A stretch of DNA of 64,000 bases from Aedoeadaptatus ivorii (GTDB lineage Bacteria > Bacillota > Clostridia > Tissierellales > Peptoniphilaceae): positions 1 through 64,000 of the forward strand of contig NZ_JAUSWF010000009.1 in the NCBI RefSeq assembly GCF_030815095.1, given 5' to 3'. The notes beneath the pieces are model-generated. The model was not told where the DNA came from. It did not search any database and was given only the letters and a program-made list of their open reading frames with translations. Positions within the stretch are counted from its first letter, which is position 1; each line of letters begins with the position of its first letter. This document shows positions 7,396-15,301 of this stretch, one piece after another. Position numbers and translations under genes: made by a program.

Positions 7396-8718
7396 TCAAT
7401 CGCGCTTTTTGTCACGCAGATATTCTACCAGCGCATCGGGAGAAAGGCGCTCTTCTTTGCCGTTTTCCATATCGCGGAGCGTGACCGCGCCGCTTTCGAT
7501 TTCGGAAAGTCCGACGACGATGCAATACGGCACGCGCAGTTGGTCGGCGTATTTGAATTTCTTCCCCATCTTTCCGCTTTCGCCGTAATAGCCGGCGCAG
7601 ATTCCCGCGTCTCGGAGCGTCTTTAAGAGGGCGAGAGACTCGCGTTTTGTCTCTTCAAAGGGAAGAATCAACACATCCAGCGCACTGTCTGTGAAATCGT
7701 CTAACAACCCCGCTTCGTTTAATTGGTAATACAGGCGCGACAGGCCGATCGAAATCCCCACCCCCGGCAACGACTGCTTTGTGTAGTGCGCGGCCAGATT
7801 GTCGTAACGGCCGCCGCTGCACACCGAACCGATGGAGGGATACTTGTCGAGAATCGTCTCGTATACCGTGCCGGTATAGTAGTCCAGACCGCGGGCGATC
7901 TTCATATCGGGTTTGATATGTTCTTTTTTAACGCCCAGGGCATAGGCGATATCGAAGACCGCTTCTAATTCCGCCACCCCTTCCGAAAATTCCGCCTCTT
8001 CCACAGGCAGCGCACGGAGGGCTTCAAAGACCTCTTGAGTCGTTCCGTCGATCGCGATAAAGTCGGCAATGGCGGAGACAGACGCATCCGAAAGCCCCAA
8101 GGCCTGTAGTTCCTCTTTTACCGCTTCCAAGCCGATCTTGTCGAGCTTGTCGACGATTCGAAGGACCTCGGTAGAATCATCGATGCCGAGGGATCGATAA
8201 AATCCGTTTAAAATCTTTCGATTGTTGATATGGATGGTAAAATCCGAAAATCCCAGATCCATAAAGGTGCTTTCGATAATCGAGGGAATCTCTCCATCGT
8301 TAAACAGCGACAGCTTTCCGTTCCCTATAATGTCGATATCGCATTGGTAGAATTCACGAAAGCGGCCCTTCTGCGCCCGCTCTCCCCGGTAGACTTTGCC
8401 GATATGGTAGCGGCGAAAGGGAAAACTCAAATCGCTATAATGCTGTGCAACATAGCGGGCCAGCGGCACGGTAAGATCAAAGCGCATCGCGAGATCCGTA
8501 TTGCCCTTTTTGAAGGCATAGATCTGCTTTTCCGTTTCCCCACCGCCCTTCGCCAACAATACCTCCTGCTTTTCCAAGACGGGCGTGTCGATGGGCAAGA
8601 AGCCTTTTTCTTCGTAGTTTTTTCGGATAATGTCTTTCATCCGATTAAAAACCCGTTGGTCTTCGGGCAAAAGCTCCATAAACCCGGGCAGGGTGGACGG
8701 TTGTACGATATCGGTCAT
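7396..8718 (-). CDS. hisS: Histidyl-tRNA synthetase
   Basis: A 440-residue class II synthetase that charges tRNA-His. Motif 2 is visible near RRYHIGKVYRGERAQKGRFRE. The His-specific motif reads ARGLDYYTGTVYE, and an anticodon-binding domain follows. ATG at 8718 has AAGGAGG nearby, and its ATGA overlaps the stop of the upstream methyltransferase gene. Unlike thrS it has no T-box of its own and appears to be the last gene of the ktrB-ktrA-trmH-hisS run. Confidence 0.96.
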   Translation of the reverse strand: MTDIVQPSTLPGFMELLPEDQRVFNRMKDIIRKNYEEKGFLPIDTPVLEKQEVLLAKGGGETEKQIYAFKKGNTDLAMRFDLTVPLARYVAQHYSDLSFPFRRYHIGKVYRGERAQKGRFREFYQCDIDIIGNGKLSLFNDGEIPSIIESTFMDLGFSDFTIHINNRKILNGFYRSLGIDDSTEVLRIVDKLDKIGLEAVKEELQALGLSDASVSAIADFIAIDGTTQEVFEALRALPVEEAEFSEGVAELEAVFDIAYALGVKKEHIKPDMKIARGLDYYTGTVYETILDKYPSIGSVCSGGRYDNLAAHYTKQSLPGVGISIGLSRLYYQLNEAGLLDDFTDSALDVLILPFEETKRESLALLKTLRDAGICAGYYGESGKMGKKFKYADQLRVPYCIVVGLSEIESGAVTLRDMENGKEERLSPDALVEYLRDKKRD

Positions 8719-9479
8719 GATCTACCTCCTTGTAGGGCAAACATGGCCACCGATGCGGCCACATTGGCATTTAACGAATCGATGGAATCGCGGATGGGGA
8801 TGCGGATGCGGTGCTCTGCGGCGCGGGAAATCTCCTCGCGAATGCCGTGGGCTTCGTTGCCCACCGCCAGGATAAAATCGTCTTTCGCCTCAAAATACGG
8901 CGTCAGCATATCTCCGCGGATATCCAAAGTATAAATGGGGCACTCTTTGGCCAGTCGGAAGAGCGCAGCATCGTCTATTTTGGCGATGGGAATGCGAAAG
9001 GCCGATGCCATCGACGCGCGTAAACTCTTGTCGTTGGCGGGATCCACGCAGTTCGGCCCGATCAGCACGCCGTCAAAGAAAAAAGCTTCCGCCGAACGGA
9101 TCATGCCGCCCAAATTCCCCGGATCGGATACGCCGTCGGCATAGAGGAATCGACCGCGCTTCGGCAAAGCTTCGGCATCGCGTAGAAAATGTTTCGCCAC
9201 GGCGACGACGCCCTGATCGCTCTCGGTGGAGACCAGGGAAGAAAATGCGCGCGGAGAAAGCAGCGTGATCGCCGCGCGCTCCTCCGAAAACTCATCCAAC
9301 AGCGCTTCTGCGCGATCTTCGTCGATAAAGATTTCCTCGATATATCCCGTCTCTAAGACTTCCGTGACGGGAACGATGCCTTCCAGCAACAGCTTTTTGT
9401 AGCGCTCGCGATATTTTTTGTCTTTCAGCTTGCGGAGCGTTTTCAGTTTGTCATTGGACGGCGAATCAATTCGATTCAT
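8715..9479 (-). CDS. SpoU/TrmH-family RNA 2'-O-methyltransferase
   Basis: A 254-residue SPOUT methyltransferase. Residues 1 to about 95 form an L30e-like RNA-binding N-domain. The knotted SAM-binding domain shows motif 1 DPGNLGGMIRSA, motif 2 VGNEAHGI and motif 3 SLNANVAAS. These enzymes methylate the ribose of rRNA or tRNA; the exact nucleotide cannot be told. It overlaps ktrA by 14 bases and hisS by 4. Confidence 0.88.
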   Translation of the reverse strand: MNRIDSPSNDKLKTLRKLKDKKYRERYKKLLLEGIVPVTEVLETGYIEEIFIDEDRAEALLDEFSEERAAITLLSPRAFSSLVSTESDQGVVAVAKHFLRDAEALPKRGRFLYADGVSDPGNLGGMIRSAEAFFFDGVLIGPNCVDPANDKSLRASMASAFRIPIAKIDDAALFRLAKECPIYTLDIRGDMLTPYFEAKDDFILAVGNEAHGIREEISRAAEHRIRIPIRDSIDSLNANVAASVAMFALQGGRS

Positions 9480-10131
9480 CGTACAAAGCCTTCATGGCGC
9501 CCAAATCTTCGCTGGAGCCGAAGAAGATAATGATATCCTCTTTGCGTAGGGGTTCTTTGGAAATATTTTGAACGATCAGATCCTCATTGCGACGCAGGGC
9601 GATGACGTTGATATGGTACTGGTTGCGCACCTCGAGATCGCGGATCGTATCGCCCACCCAAGAGTCGGGAATGCGGTATTCTACGATGCCATAATCCTCG
9701 GAAAGCTCGAAGAAATCCAAGATGCCGTCGTCGGTCAGTTTTTGCGCTAGGCGCACGCCCATGTCCATTTCGGGATAAATAATCTTGTGCGCCCCCAGCT
9801 TTCTGAGAATGCGTCCATAGCGTTTGGTCGGCGCCTTGGCGACGATCAGAGGAATCTCCGCTTCCACGCATGCCATCGTCGCCATAATCGCCGATTCCAA
9901 ATTCGTGCCGATGGCGATAATCGCCACGTCGAAATTCTTCAGACCGATGTCTTCCAACACTTCTCCGTCGGTGATATCCGCTTGAATGGCGGTGGTCACG
10001 TCTTCGGAGATATTGCGCACTTTTTCGGCGTTAATGTCGATGGCGAGCACTTCGTTCTGTAAATCGAATAGCGTCCGGGCCACCGTGGAGCCCAATCGGC
10101 CGATGCCGAATACCACAAAACTCTTAATCAA
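9466..10131 (-). CDS. ktrA: Potassium uptake regulatory subunit KtrA (RCK protein)
   Basis: A 221-residue cytoplasmic gating ring subunit of the Ktr K+ channel. The RCK_N Rossmann fold has GIGRLGS and an acidic residue at the end of beta 2 (AIDIN) for nucleotide binding. An RCK_C domain follows, the family site for c-di-AMP. It starts with TTG at 10131, preceded by AGGAGG at 5 bases. It lies 9 bases after ktrB, the membrane partner. Confidence 0.92.
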   Translation of the reverse strand: MIKSFVVFGIGRLGSTVARTLFDLQNEVLAIDINAEKVRNISEDVTTAIQADITDGEVLEDIGLKNFDVAIIAIGTNLESAIMATMACVEAEIPLIVAKAPTKRYGRILRKLGAHKIIYPEMDMGVRLAQKLTDDGILDFFELSEDYGIVEYRIPDSWVGDTIRDLEVRNQYHINVIALRRNEDLIVQNISKEPLRKEDIIIFFGSSEDLGAMKALYDESN

Positions 10132-10140
10132 ATTTGCCTC

Positions 10141-11490
10141 CTATCCTACGATAAATCTGCCTTCCGCATAGCGGTATTTTTTGTCGTGTTCTTTTTGGAA
10201 CAGTCCCATGGCAAAGGTGGTCGGACCGACCCTGCCCAGATACATGGTGAAGGTAATAAACAGCTTCGATAGCGGCGACAGATCCGCGGTAATTCCGCGG
10301 GTGACGCCCACCGTTCCGAAGGCGGATACGGTTTCGAAGAGAATGTCCACAAATACGAATTTGTTGTGTTCAAAGAACACGATACAGGATGCCACGAAAA
10401 ATACCAGACAGATGGCGATTACAAAGAGTGCAAAAATCTTTCGAATCGTCGTCTCGCTGACCCGCCGCTTAAAGAGTTCCGTATCGCGGGTCCCCTTTAG
10501 GGTGGTAAAGGCGGCGGCCATGGTGATGGCAAAAGTGGTGGTCTTCAGTCCCCCGGCGGTGGAGCCCGGCGATCCCCCGATAAACATCAAGAGGATGGCG
10601 AAAAACACCGTAATGTCGTTCATGCTCCCCATCTCGACGGAGTTAAAGCCCGCCGTCCGGAATGTGGTCGATTGGAAAAACGCCGCGAGCCACTTTTGTT
10701 GCTCGGGCAATGCGCCCAGGGTCGCCGGGTTTCTAAATTCGAAGAAGTATATCAAAAACATTCCGCCTAAGAGCAGCATCGCCGTGGTGGAAAGCACCAG
10801 TTTCGTATGCGACGACAGGTGTTTGCTCTGCCGGAACTGCCACAATTCCACATAGACGATAAAGCCCAAGCCCCCTAAAATGATCAGGGCGGCGATGGTG
10901 AGCGTCACCAAATAGTCGCCTTGAAAGGGGATCATGGAATTGCCGAAGAGGTCGAAGCCCGCATTACAAAACGCGGAGATCGCATGGAATACCGAAAACA
11001 CGACGCCCTTAAACAGACCGTAGGCGGGCACGAGGCGAAGACTCAACAAAAGCGCGCCGATTCCCTCTACGACAAAGGTAAAACGAATCACGAATTCGAT
11101 CAGGCGCACCATACCGCTGAGCGTATTCGTATTTAGCTGTTCGCGAATAAACATGCGTTCTCTGAGCCCGATTTTTTTTCCTAAAAGCACCGAAACCAAT
11201 GCGATTATGGTCATCGTGCCCAATCCGCCGATCTGAATCAGGGATATAATAACAAACTTTCCGAATACGCTCCAGCCCACCGCCGTATTTCTTACGATCA
11301 ATCCCGTTACACAAGATGCCGATGTGGCGGTGAATAGGGCATCGATAAAACTCGCGCCGTTTCCGTCACTCGAGGCAAAGGGAAGCATCAATAAAAGCGT
11401 GCCCATCGAGATCAAGAGCATAAACGAGATGCCCAGCACCAGCGGCGGGTTCTTTAATACTTCCCTCTGAATATGATTCCAAATTTTCAC
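10141..11490 (-). CDS. ktrB: Potassium channel subunit KtrB (TrkH family)
   Basis: A 449-residue integral membrane protein with four M1-P-M2 repeats. Filter-like segments are visible (for example ATSASCVTGLIV, AFCNAGFDLFG, TFRTAGFNSVE, SAFGTVGVTRG). It carries Na+-coupled K+ uptake and is gated by KtrA encoded next. The GTG start at 11490 has AGGAG 6 bases upstream. No c-di-AMP riboswitch is present in the short gap to the rplT terminator. Confidence 0.93.
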   Translation of the reverse strand: MKIWNHIQREVLKNPPLVLGISFMLLISMGTLLLMLPFASSDGNGASFIDALFTATSASCVTGLIVRNTAVGWSVFGKFVIISLIQIGGLGTMTIIALVSVLLGKKIGLRERMFIREQLNTNTLSGMVRLIEFVIRFTFVVEGIGALLLSLRLVPAYGLFKGVVFSVFHAISAFCNAGFDLFGNSMIPFQGDYLVTLTIAALIILGGLGFIVYVELWQFRQSKHLSSHTKLVLSTTAMLLLGGMFLIYFFEFRNPATLGALPEQQKWLAAFFQSTTFRTAGFNSVEMGSMNDITVFFAILLMFIGGSPGSTAGGLKTTTFAITMAAAFTTLKGTRDTELFKRRVSETTIRKIFALFVIAICLVFFVASCIVFFEHNKFVFVDILFETVSAFGTVGVTRGITADLSPLSKLFITFTMYLGRVGPTTFAMGLFQKEHDKKYRYAEGRFIVG

Positions 11491-11510
11491 AGTCTGCTCC
11501 TATGCACAAG

Positions 11511-11540
11511 AAAACCCCACGGGGAGACATCCCGGTGGGG
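11511..11540 (-). terminator. Terminator after rplT
   Basis: Minus strand: CCCCACCGGG, loop ATGTCT, CCCGTGGGG (one internal mismatch) and then TTTT. It lies between rplT and ktrB, so ktrB is either read through or has its own weak promoter. Confidence 0.8.
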
Positions 11541-11546
11541 CAAATC

Positions 11547-11897
11547 TTATTCTCCCTTGGCTACTTGAACGAGTTGTGCAAATGCTTCCGGGTCGTGAAT
11601 AGCGAGTTCGGACAAAACCTTACGGTTGATGTCGACATTCGCCTTTTTCAAACCGCTGATAAAGCGGCTATAGCTCATGCCGTTTTGGCGTGCGGCTGCG
11701 TTGATTCTCGTAATCCAAAGTTTACGGAAATCTCTTTTTCTTTGTTTTCTACCGCCGAAGGCATAGCTCATAGAGCGCATAACGGCTTGGTTTGCCGGTC
11801 TAAACAGCTTCGACTTTGCGCCGAAATAGCCTTTGGCTTGTTTTAATACTTTTTTATGACGACGCTTTGCGTTCAATCCTCTTTTTACTCTGGCCAT
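11547..11897 (-). CDS. rplT: 50S ribosomal protein L20
   Basis: A 116-residue, highly basic protein starting MARVKRGLNAKRRHKK, the standard L20 sequence and length. It nucleates 23S rRNA assembly. In Bacillus L20 represses this operon through the infC leader, and an equivalent leader is present here at 12641-12747. The order infC-rpmI-rplT is the conserved one. Confidence 0.98.
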   Translation of the reverse strand: MARVKRGLNAKRRHKKVLKQAKGYFGAKSKLFRPANQAVMRSMSYAFGGRKQRKRDFRKLWITRINAAARQNGMSYSRFISGLKKANVDINRKVLSELAIHDPEAFAQLVQVAKGE

Positions 11898-11910
11898 GTC
11901 TACCTCCCGA

Positions 11911-12102
11911 TTACGGAATCATCTTGTCGATACGGCGGGTATCGGCAGTGGAGACCAAGTCCCCTTTTCTCAAGTTACGCGTTCTGCGCGGGCTCTTCTT
12001 GCCCGTCAGGTGGCCTTTATATGCCTTGTATCTTCTCAGTTTACCGGTTCCCGTTCTTCTGAAACGCTTTGCGGAACCTCTATGCGTCTTCATTTTACCC
12101 AT
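11911..12102 (-). CDS. rpmI: 50S ribosomal protein L35
   Basis: A 63-residue basic protein with the family pattern MGKMKTHRGSAKRF and a C-terminal RRIDKMIP. It lies between infC and rplT, with AGGAGG before the ATG. Confidence 0.98.
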   Translation of the reverse strand: MGKMKTHRGSAKRFRRTGTGKLRRYKAYKGHLTGKKSPRRTRNLRKGDLVSTADTRRIDKMIP

Positions 12103-12113
12103 AGTTTTCCTCC

Positions 12114-12626
12114 TTAATTTTCGGACTTCGGGGCGAAGAACATAACCATGCTCCTGCCTTCCATCTTCGGCTTCTTGTCGACTTCCCCGTATTCTGAAAC
12201 GAGTTCCGTAAATTCATCCAACACTTCGCGACCGATTTCGGTATGTCCCATTTCTCGTCCGCGGAAGCGAACGGATACCTTGACTCGATTGCCGTCTTGC
12301 AGGAATTCTTTTGCTTTTTTTGCCTTTGTGTTTAAATCGTGGGTCTCGATCTTCGGCGTCAAACGCAGTTCCTTTACGCTGATCGTCTTTTGTTTCTTCT
12401 TCGACTCTTTTGCTTTTTTCATCATCTCGTAGCGGTACTTTCCGTAGTCGAGAATGCGGCATACAGGCGGCTTGGCTTTAGGCGCGATATTTACGAGATC
12501 CATTTTAAATTCTTCGGCAATCTCCATTGCCTTTTCAATGGACACGATGCCCAGTTGTTCTCCATCGGGGTCGATTAGGCGCACTTGGCGCGCGCGAATG
12601 TCTCCATTGACTTGAATTTCTTTAAT
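12114..12626 (-). CDS. infC: Translation initiation factor IF-3, with a rare AUU (or AUC) start
   Basis: An IF-3 of about 170 residues. The N-domain has ARQVRLIDPDGEQLG and a C-domain follows after a Lys-rich linker. It binds the 30S subunit and checks start-codon pairing. No ATG, GTG or TTG lies between the ribosome site (GGAGGTG, 12640-12634) and the conserved N-terminus. The codons there are ATC (12629-12627) and ATT (12626-12624). ATT gives the better spacing from GGAGGTG (7 bases) and is the known infC start in other bacteria, where IF-3 represses itself. A TTG at 12665 would lie inside the leader terminator. Confidence 0.93.
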   Translation of the reverse strand: MKEIQVNGDIRARQVRLIDPDGEQLGIVSIEKAMEIAEEFKMDLVNIAPKAKPPVCRILDYGKYRYEMMKKAKESKKKQKTISVKELRLTPKIETHDLNTKAKKAKEFLQDGNRVKVSVRFRGREMGHTEIGREVLDEFTELVSEYGEVDKKPKMEGRSMVMFFAPKSEN

Positions 12627-12640
12627 GATTAAACACCTCC

Positions 12641-12747
12641 GTAGGCAATAAAAAAACGGGTACAAAAATACCCGCCTTCACACGTTACTGGAACGAAACC
12701 TTAAAACTGATGTCGTAAGGTGAGAAGCGGACTTCTACTTGCAATAC
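12641..12747 (-). promoter_or_regulatory. L20-type leader of the infC operon with attenuator terminator
   Basis: The transcript leader holds the conserved element GAAGTCCGCTTCTCACCTTA seen in infC leaders. It is followed by a terminator hairpin, GCGGGTA, loop, TACCCG and seven T (about 12675-12650), just before the ribosome site. This matches the L20 autoregulatory leader of Bacillota. Excess L20 would favour termination. Confidence 0.82.
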
Positions 12748-12753
12748 TAAGTA

Positions 12754-12782
12754 ATTCTACCAGCTTAATCTGTATTTGTCAA
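12754..12782 (-). promoter_or_regulatory. infC-rpmI-rplT promoter
   Basis: Minus strand: TTGACA (12782-12777), exactly 17 bases, TAGAAT (12759-12754). The -35 has a perfect consensus. It overlaps the last codons of udk. Confidence 0.9.
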
Positions 12783-13409
12783 ATCATTTTTCGATGCCGA
12801 AAGGATTTGGTCGATCTTCGTCTGGATCAAATCCACCGCCACCCGATTGTGCCCGCCTTCCGGTACGATGATATCCGCATAGCGCTTCGAGGGCTCCACA
12901 AATTGCAGATGCGCGGGCCGCACGGTGGTAAGATACTGCTCCATCACCGAATCCAGACTCCGACCGCGCTCACGCATATCCCGCCGAATGCGCCGCAGAA
13001 TGCGCACATCGCTGTCGGTGTCGACGAATATACGCATATCCAAAAGCGACAGGATCTCGGGCTCGGAAAACAACAGTATGCCTTCGAGCAAGATAATCTT
13101 CTTCGGCTCTATGCGAATCGTTTCGCGTTTCCGGTTGTGGGCGGTAAAATCGTACTCGGGCATATCCACCGCCTGATTTGCCTTGAGCGCACGTATATGC
13201 GAAATCAACAAGGCGTTGTCGAAGGCGAAGGGATGGTCGTAATTGGTCTTCTCCCGCTCCTCAAAAGGCAAATGACTCTGGTCTTTATAGTAATTGTCCT
13301 GTCGAATGATCGTACAGCGCGCTTCTCCGGTGTGTTCGAAGATCGATTTCGTCACCGTACTCTTCCCCGAACCGGATCCGCCGCAGATCCCTATAATTAC
13401 AGGTTTCAT
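12765..13409 (-). CDS. udk: Uridine kinase
   Basis: A 214-residue kinase that phosphorylates uridine and cytidine for pyrimidine salvage. The P-loop is GGSGSGKST (about 10-18). DNYYKD and the YDHPFAFDN segment are typical nucleoside-binding parts. Its ATG overlaps the stop of the U32 gene (ATGA). The order trmR-trhP-udk matches the yrrM-yrrO-udk region of Bacillus. Confidence 0.95.
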   Translation of the reverse strand: MKPVIIGICGGSGSGKSTVTKSIFEHTGEARCTIIRQDNYYKDQSHLPFEEREKTNYDHPFAFDNALLISHIRALKANQAVDMPEYDFTAHNRKRETIRIEPKKIILLEGILLFSEPEILSLLDMRIFVDTDSDVRILRRIRRDMRERGRSLDSVMEQYLTTVRPAHLQFVEPSKRYADIIVPEGGHNRVAVDLIQTKIDQILSASKNDLTNTD

Positions 13410-14632
13410 ACCTCTTTCACCCGCTTTCTGATCATATCTTTGGGGGCAACCGGACGATCCACCGCGACGCTGAAATGCTGCCGGGCCCGATTGGCGATTT
13501 CGATCTTCTCGCCGTCGAGATCGCGCATATCCGTAAATATCTGGACAAAATGCGGCTTGCCCGGTCCAAAGATCTCCACCTCGTCGCCGTCAAATATCCG
13601 ATTTCTCTGCTCGATGAGGGCGCGACCGGTTTTCGGATCGTAGTGCAAGACGACGCCGACAAAATCGTAATTTCTGATATATGTCGTCTGCTCGCTGATG
13701 CCCCGCGCGTCCTTCGCCTCGGAATAGTAAAAGCCCGTGGTGAAATCCCGGTGCGAGACCTTTTTGATCTCCTCTTCCCAGGCGGGATCGTACTGATAGC
13801 CTTCGGGATCGGCGTAATAGGCGTCGATCGCCATCCGATACGAGCGAATCACCGTGGCCAGATAATAGGCGCTCTTTACCCGGCCTTCGATCTTAAGCGA
13901 GCGAATATTCGCTTCGATCAGCGCGTCGATGTGTTCGATCATCGAGAGATCCTTCGAATTGAGGATAAAGCTTCCCTCTTCGATGGATTCTATAGGAAAA
14001 TATTCCCCCGGTCGATTTTCTTCCACCAGATGGTATTTGTATCGACAGGGTTGGGCGCAGTCGCCCTGATTGGCGTCCCTTCCGGTCATATAGTTGCTCA
14101 GTAGACAGCGCCCGCTATAACTCATACACATCGCGCCGTGCACGAAGGTCTCTATTTCCACCTCGGACACATTGTTCGCAATGGTCTTAATCTCTTCCAA
14201 TGTAAGCTCCCGCGCCAAAACCACGCGCTCTGCACCGAGGTCCTTCCAAAAGCGAACGGTATCGCTGTTGGTCAGGCTGCCCTGTGTGCTCATATGGATC
14301 GGTATGGCGCAAGCGGCCTTTACCCGTTGGAACATCCCGGGATCGGCGACGATGACGGCATCGACGCCGATCTCTTCCAAGAACGCGAGATAGTCTTCCA
14401 ATCCTTCGAAATCTCCGTCGTGGGGAATGATATTCAATGTGACATGTACTTTTTTTCCCCGCGCATGGGCGTATTCTACACCTTTTTTCATATCCGCTTT
14501 AGGAAAATTTTTAGACGCTTTTCTGAGTCCGAATGCCTCACCGCCCAAGTATACGGCATCGGCGCCGTAGTCGATGGCGGTGATCAGTTTTTCGAGGTCT
14601 CCGGCCGGCGCCAGCAGTTCGATCTTATTCAT
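13406..14632 (-). CDS. U32-family tRNA hydroxylation protein TrhP-like
   Basis: A 408-residue U32 family protein. It begins with LLAPAGDLEKL and YGADAVYLGG and has a cysteine cluster GAMCMSYSGRC with DCAQPCRY, typical of the iron-sulfur-binding members. In Bacillus and E. coli such proteins (YrrN/YrrO, TrhP) make 5-hydroxyuridine at tRNA position 34 from prephenate. The adjacent methyltransferase would complete 5-methoxyuridine. The old name for the family is collagenase-like peptidase, but no protease activity is implied here. Only one U32 gene is present, where Bacillus has two. Confidence 0.82.
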   Translation of the reverse strand: MNKIELLAPAGDLEKLITAIDYGADAVYLGGEAFGLRKASKNFPKADMKKGVEYAHARGKKVHVTLNIIPHDGDFEGLEDYLAFLEEIGVDAVIVADPGMFQRVKAACAIPIHMSTQGSLTNSDTVRFWKDLGAERVVLARELTLEEIKTIANNVSEVEIETFVHGAMCMSYSGRCLLSNYMTGRDANQGDCAQPCRYKYHLVEENRPGEYFPIESIEEGSFILNSKDLSMIEHIDALIEANIRSLKIEGRVKSAYYLATVIRSYRMAIDAYYADPEGYQYDPAWEEEIKKVSHRDFTTGFYYSEAKDARGISEQTTYIRNYDFVGVVLHYDPKTGRALIEQRNRIFDGDEVEIFGPGKPHFVQIFTDMRDLDGEKIEIANRARQHFSVAVDRPVAPKDMIRKRVKEV

Positions 14633-15272
14633 ATTCTCTCCTAATCAATAAGAGGCCGTCGTCGATGGGAAGGATGTCCGCTACGATCCCTTCTTCCCGC
14701 AGGATGTCGTAGAGCATTCGCTTCAATCGCTTGACGATGGTCACCTTTCTTCGTACATATAGTTCTTTAGAGGCGAGCATGCCGTGAAAAAGTACATTGT
14801 CCATGGCGATCACCCCGCCCGGTGCCAATAGGGCCAGCGCGCGCTTTAGATATTTTTCGTATTGGCCCTTCGCCGCGTCGACGAAAATAAAGTCGTATAT
14901 GCCTTCGTCGTTTCGCATAAATGCCTCTGCGTCTTCCACCACCAAGCGGATGCGCGATTCGAGGTCCTGATTTTGAAAGTGCGTACGGGCGGAAACCGCC
15001 CGGTCCGGATCGATCTCCACGGTCGTGATCGTCGCTTCGGGAAGCACTGCCGCCATCACCGATGCGGAATAGCCGATGGCGGTCCCCAGTTCCAGAATTC
15101 TTGAAGGGCACAAGACCGGCAAGAAGAACCGAAGGAAATTTTCAACCTCTTCTCCGAAGATCGGAACGCCTTCTTTTTCCGCAAATGCGCGCAATTCGCC
15201 GAGATAGCCGCCCCGGTCGGGTGCGATACGGGCGAGAAACCATTCATTATTGTCTTTGATACTATCTTGCAT
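14625..15272 (-). CDS. trmR: SAM-dependent O-methyltransferase, TrmR-like
   Basis: A 215-residue class I methyltransferase of the YrrM/caffeoyl-CoA type. Motif I is LELGTAIGYSA, with TTVEID at the end of beta 2 and FIFVDAAKGQY at motif II. TrmR methylates 5-hydroxyuridine 34 of tRNA to 5-methoxyuridine. The TrhP-like gene overlaps its end by 8 bases, which supports that role. ATG at 15272 has no clear ribosome site and lies just after the rnjA terminator, so the true start and promoter are uncertain. Confidence 0.82.
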   Translation of the reverse strand: MQDSIKDNNEWFLARIAPDRGGYLGELRAFAEKEGVPIFGEEVENFLRFFLPVLCPSRILELGTAIGYSASVMAAVLPEATITTVEIDPDRAVSARTHFQNQDLESRIRLVVEDAEAFMRNDEGIYDFIFVDAAKGQYEKYLKRALALLAPGGVIAMDNVLFHGMLASKELYVRRKVTIVKRLKRMLYDILREEGIVADILPIDDGLLLIRREYE

Positions 15273-15274
15273 CG

Positions 15275-15301
15275 CAAAAATAGCCGGAATATCCGGCTAT
15301 T
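15275..15301 (-). terminator. Terminator after rnjA
   Basis: A 10-bp perfect stem (AATAGCCGGA with TCCGGCTATT), a three-base loop and then TTT on the minus strand. It overlaps the rnjA stop codon and directly precedes trmR. Confidence 0.85.

Noticed and set aside
11491..11546. c-di-AMP riboswitch before ktrB
   Set aside because: The gap holds only the rplT terminator and a ribosome site; no ydaO-type element fits.
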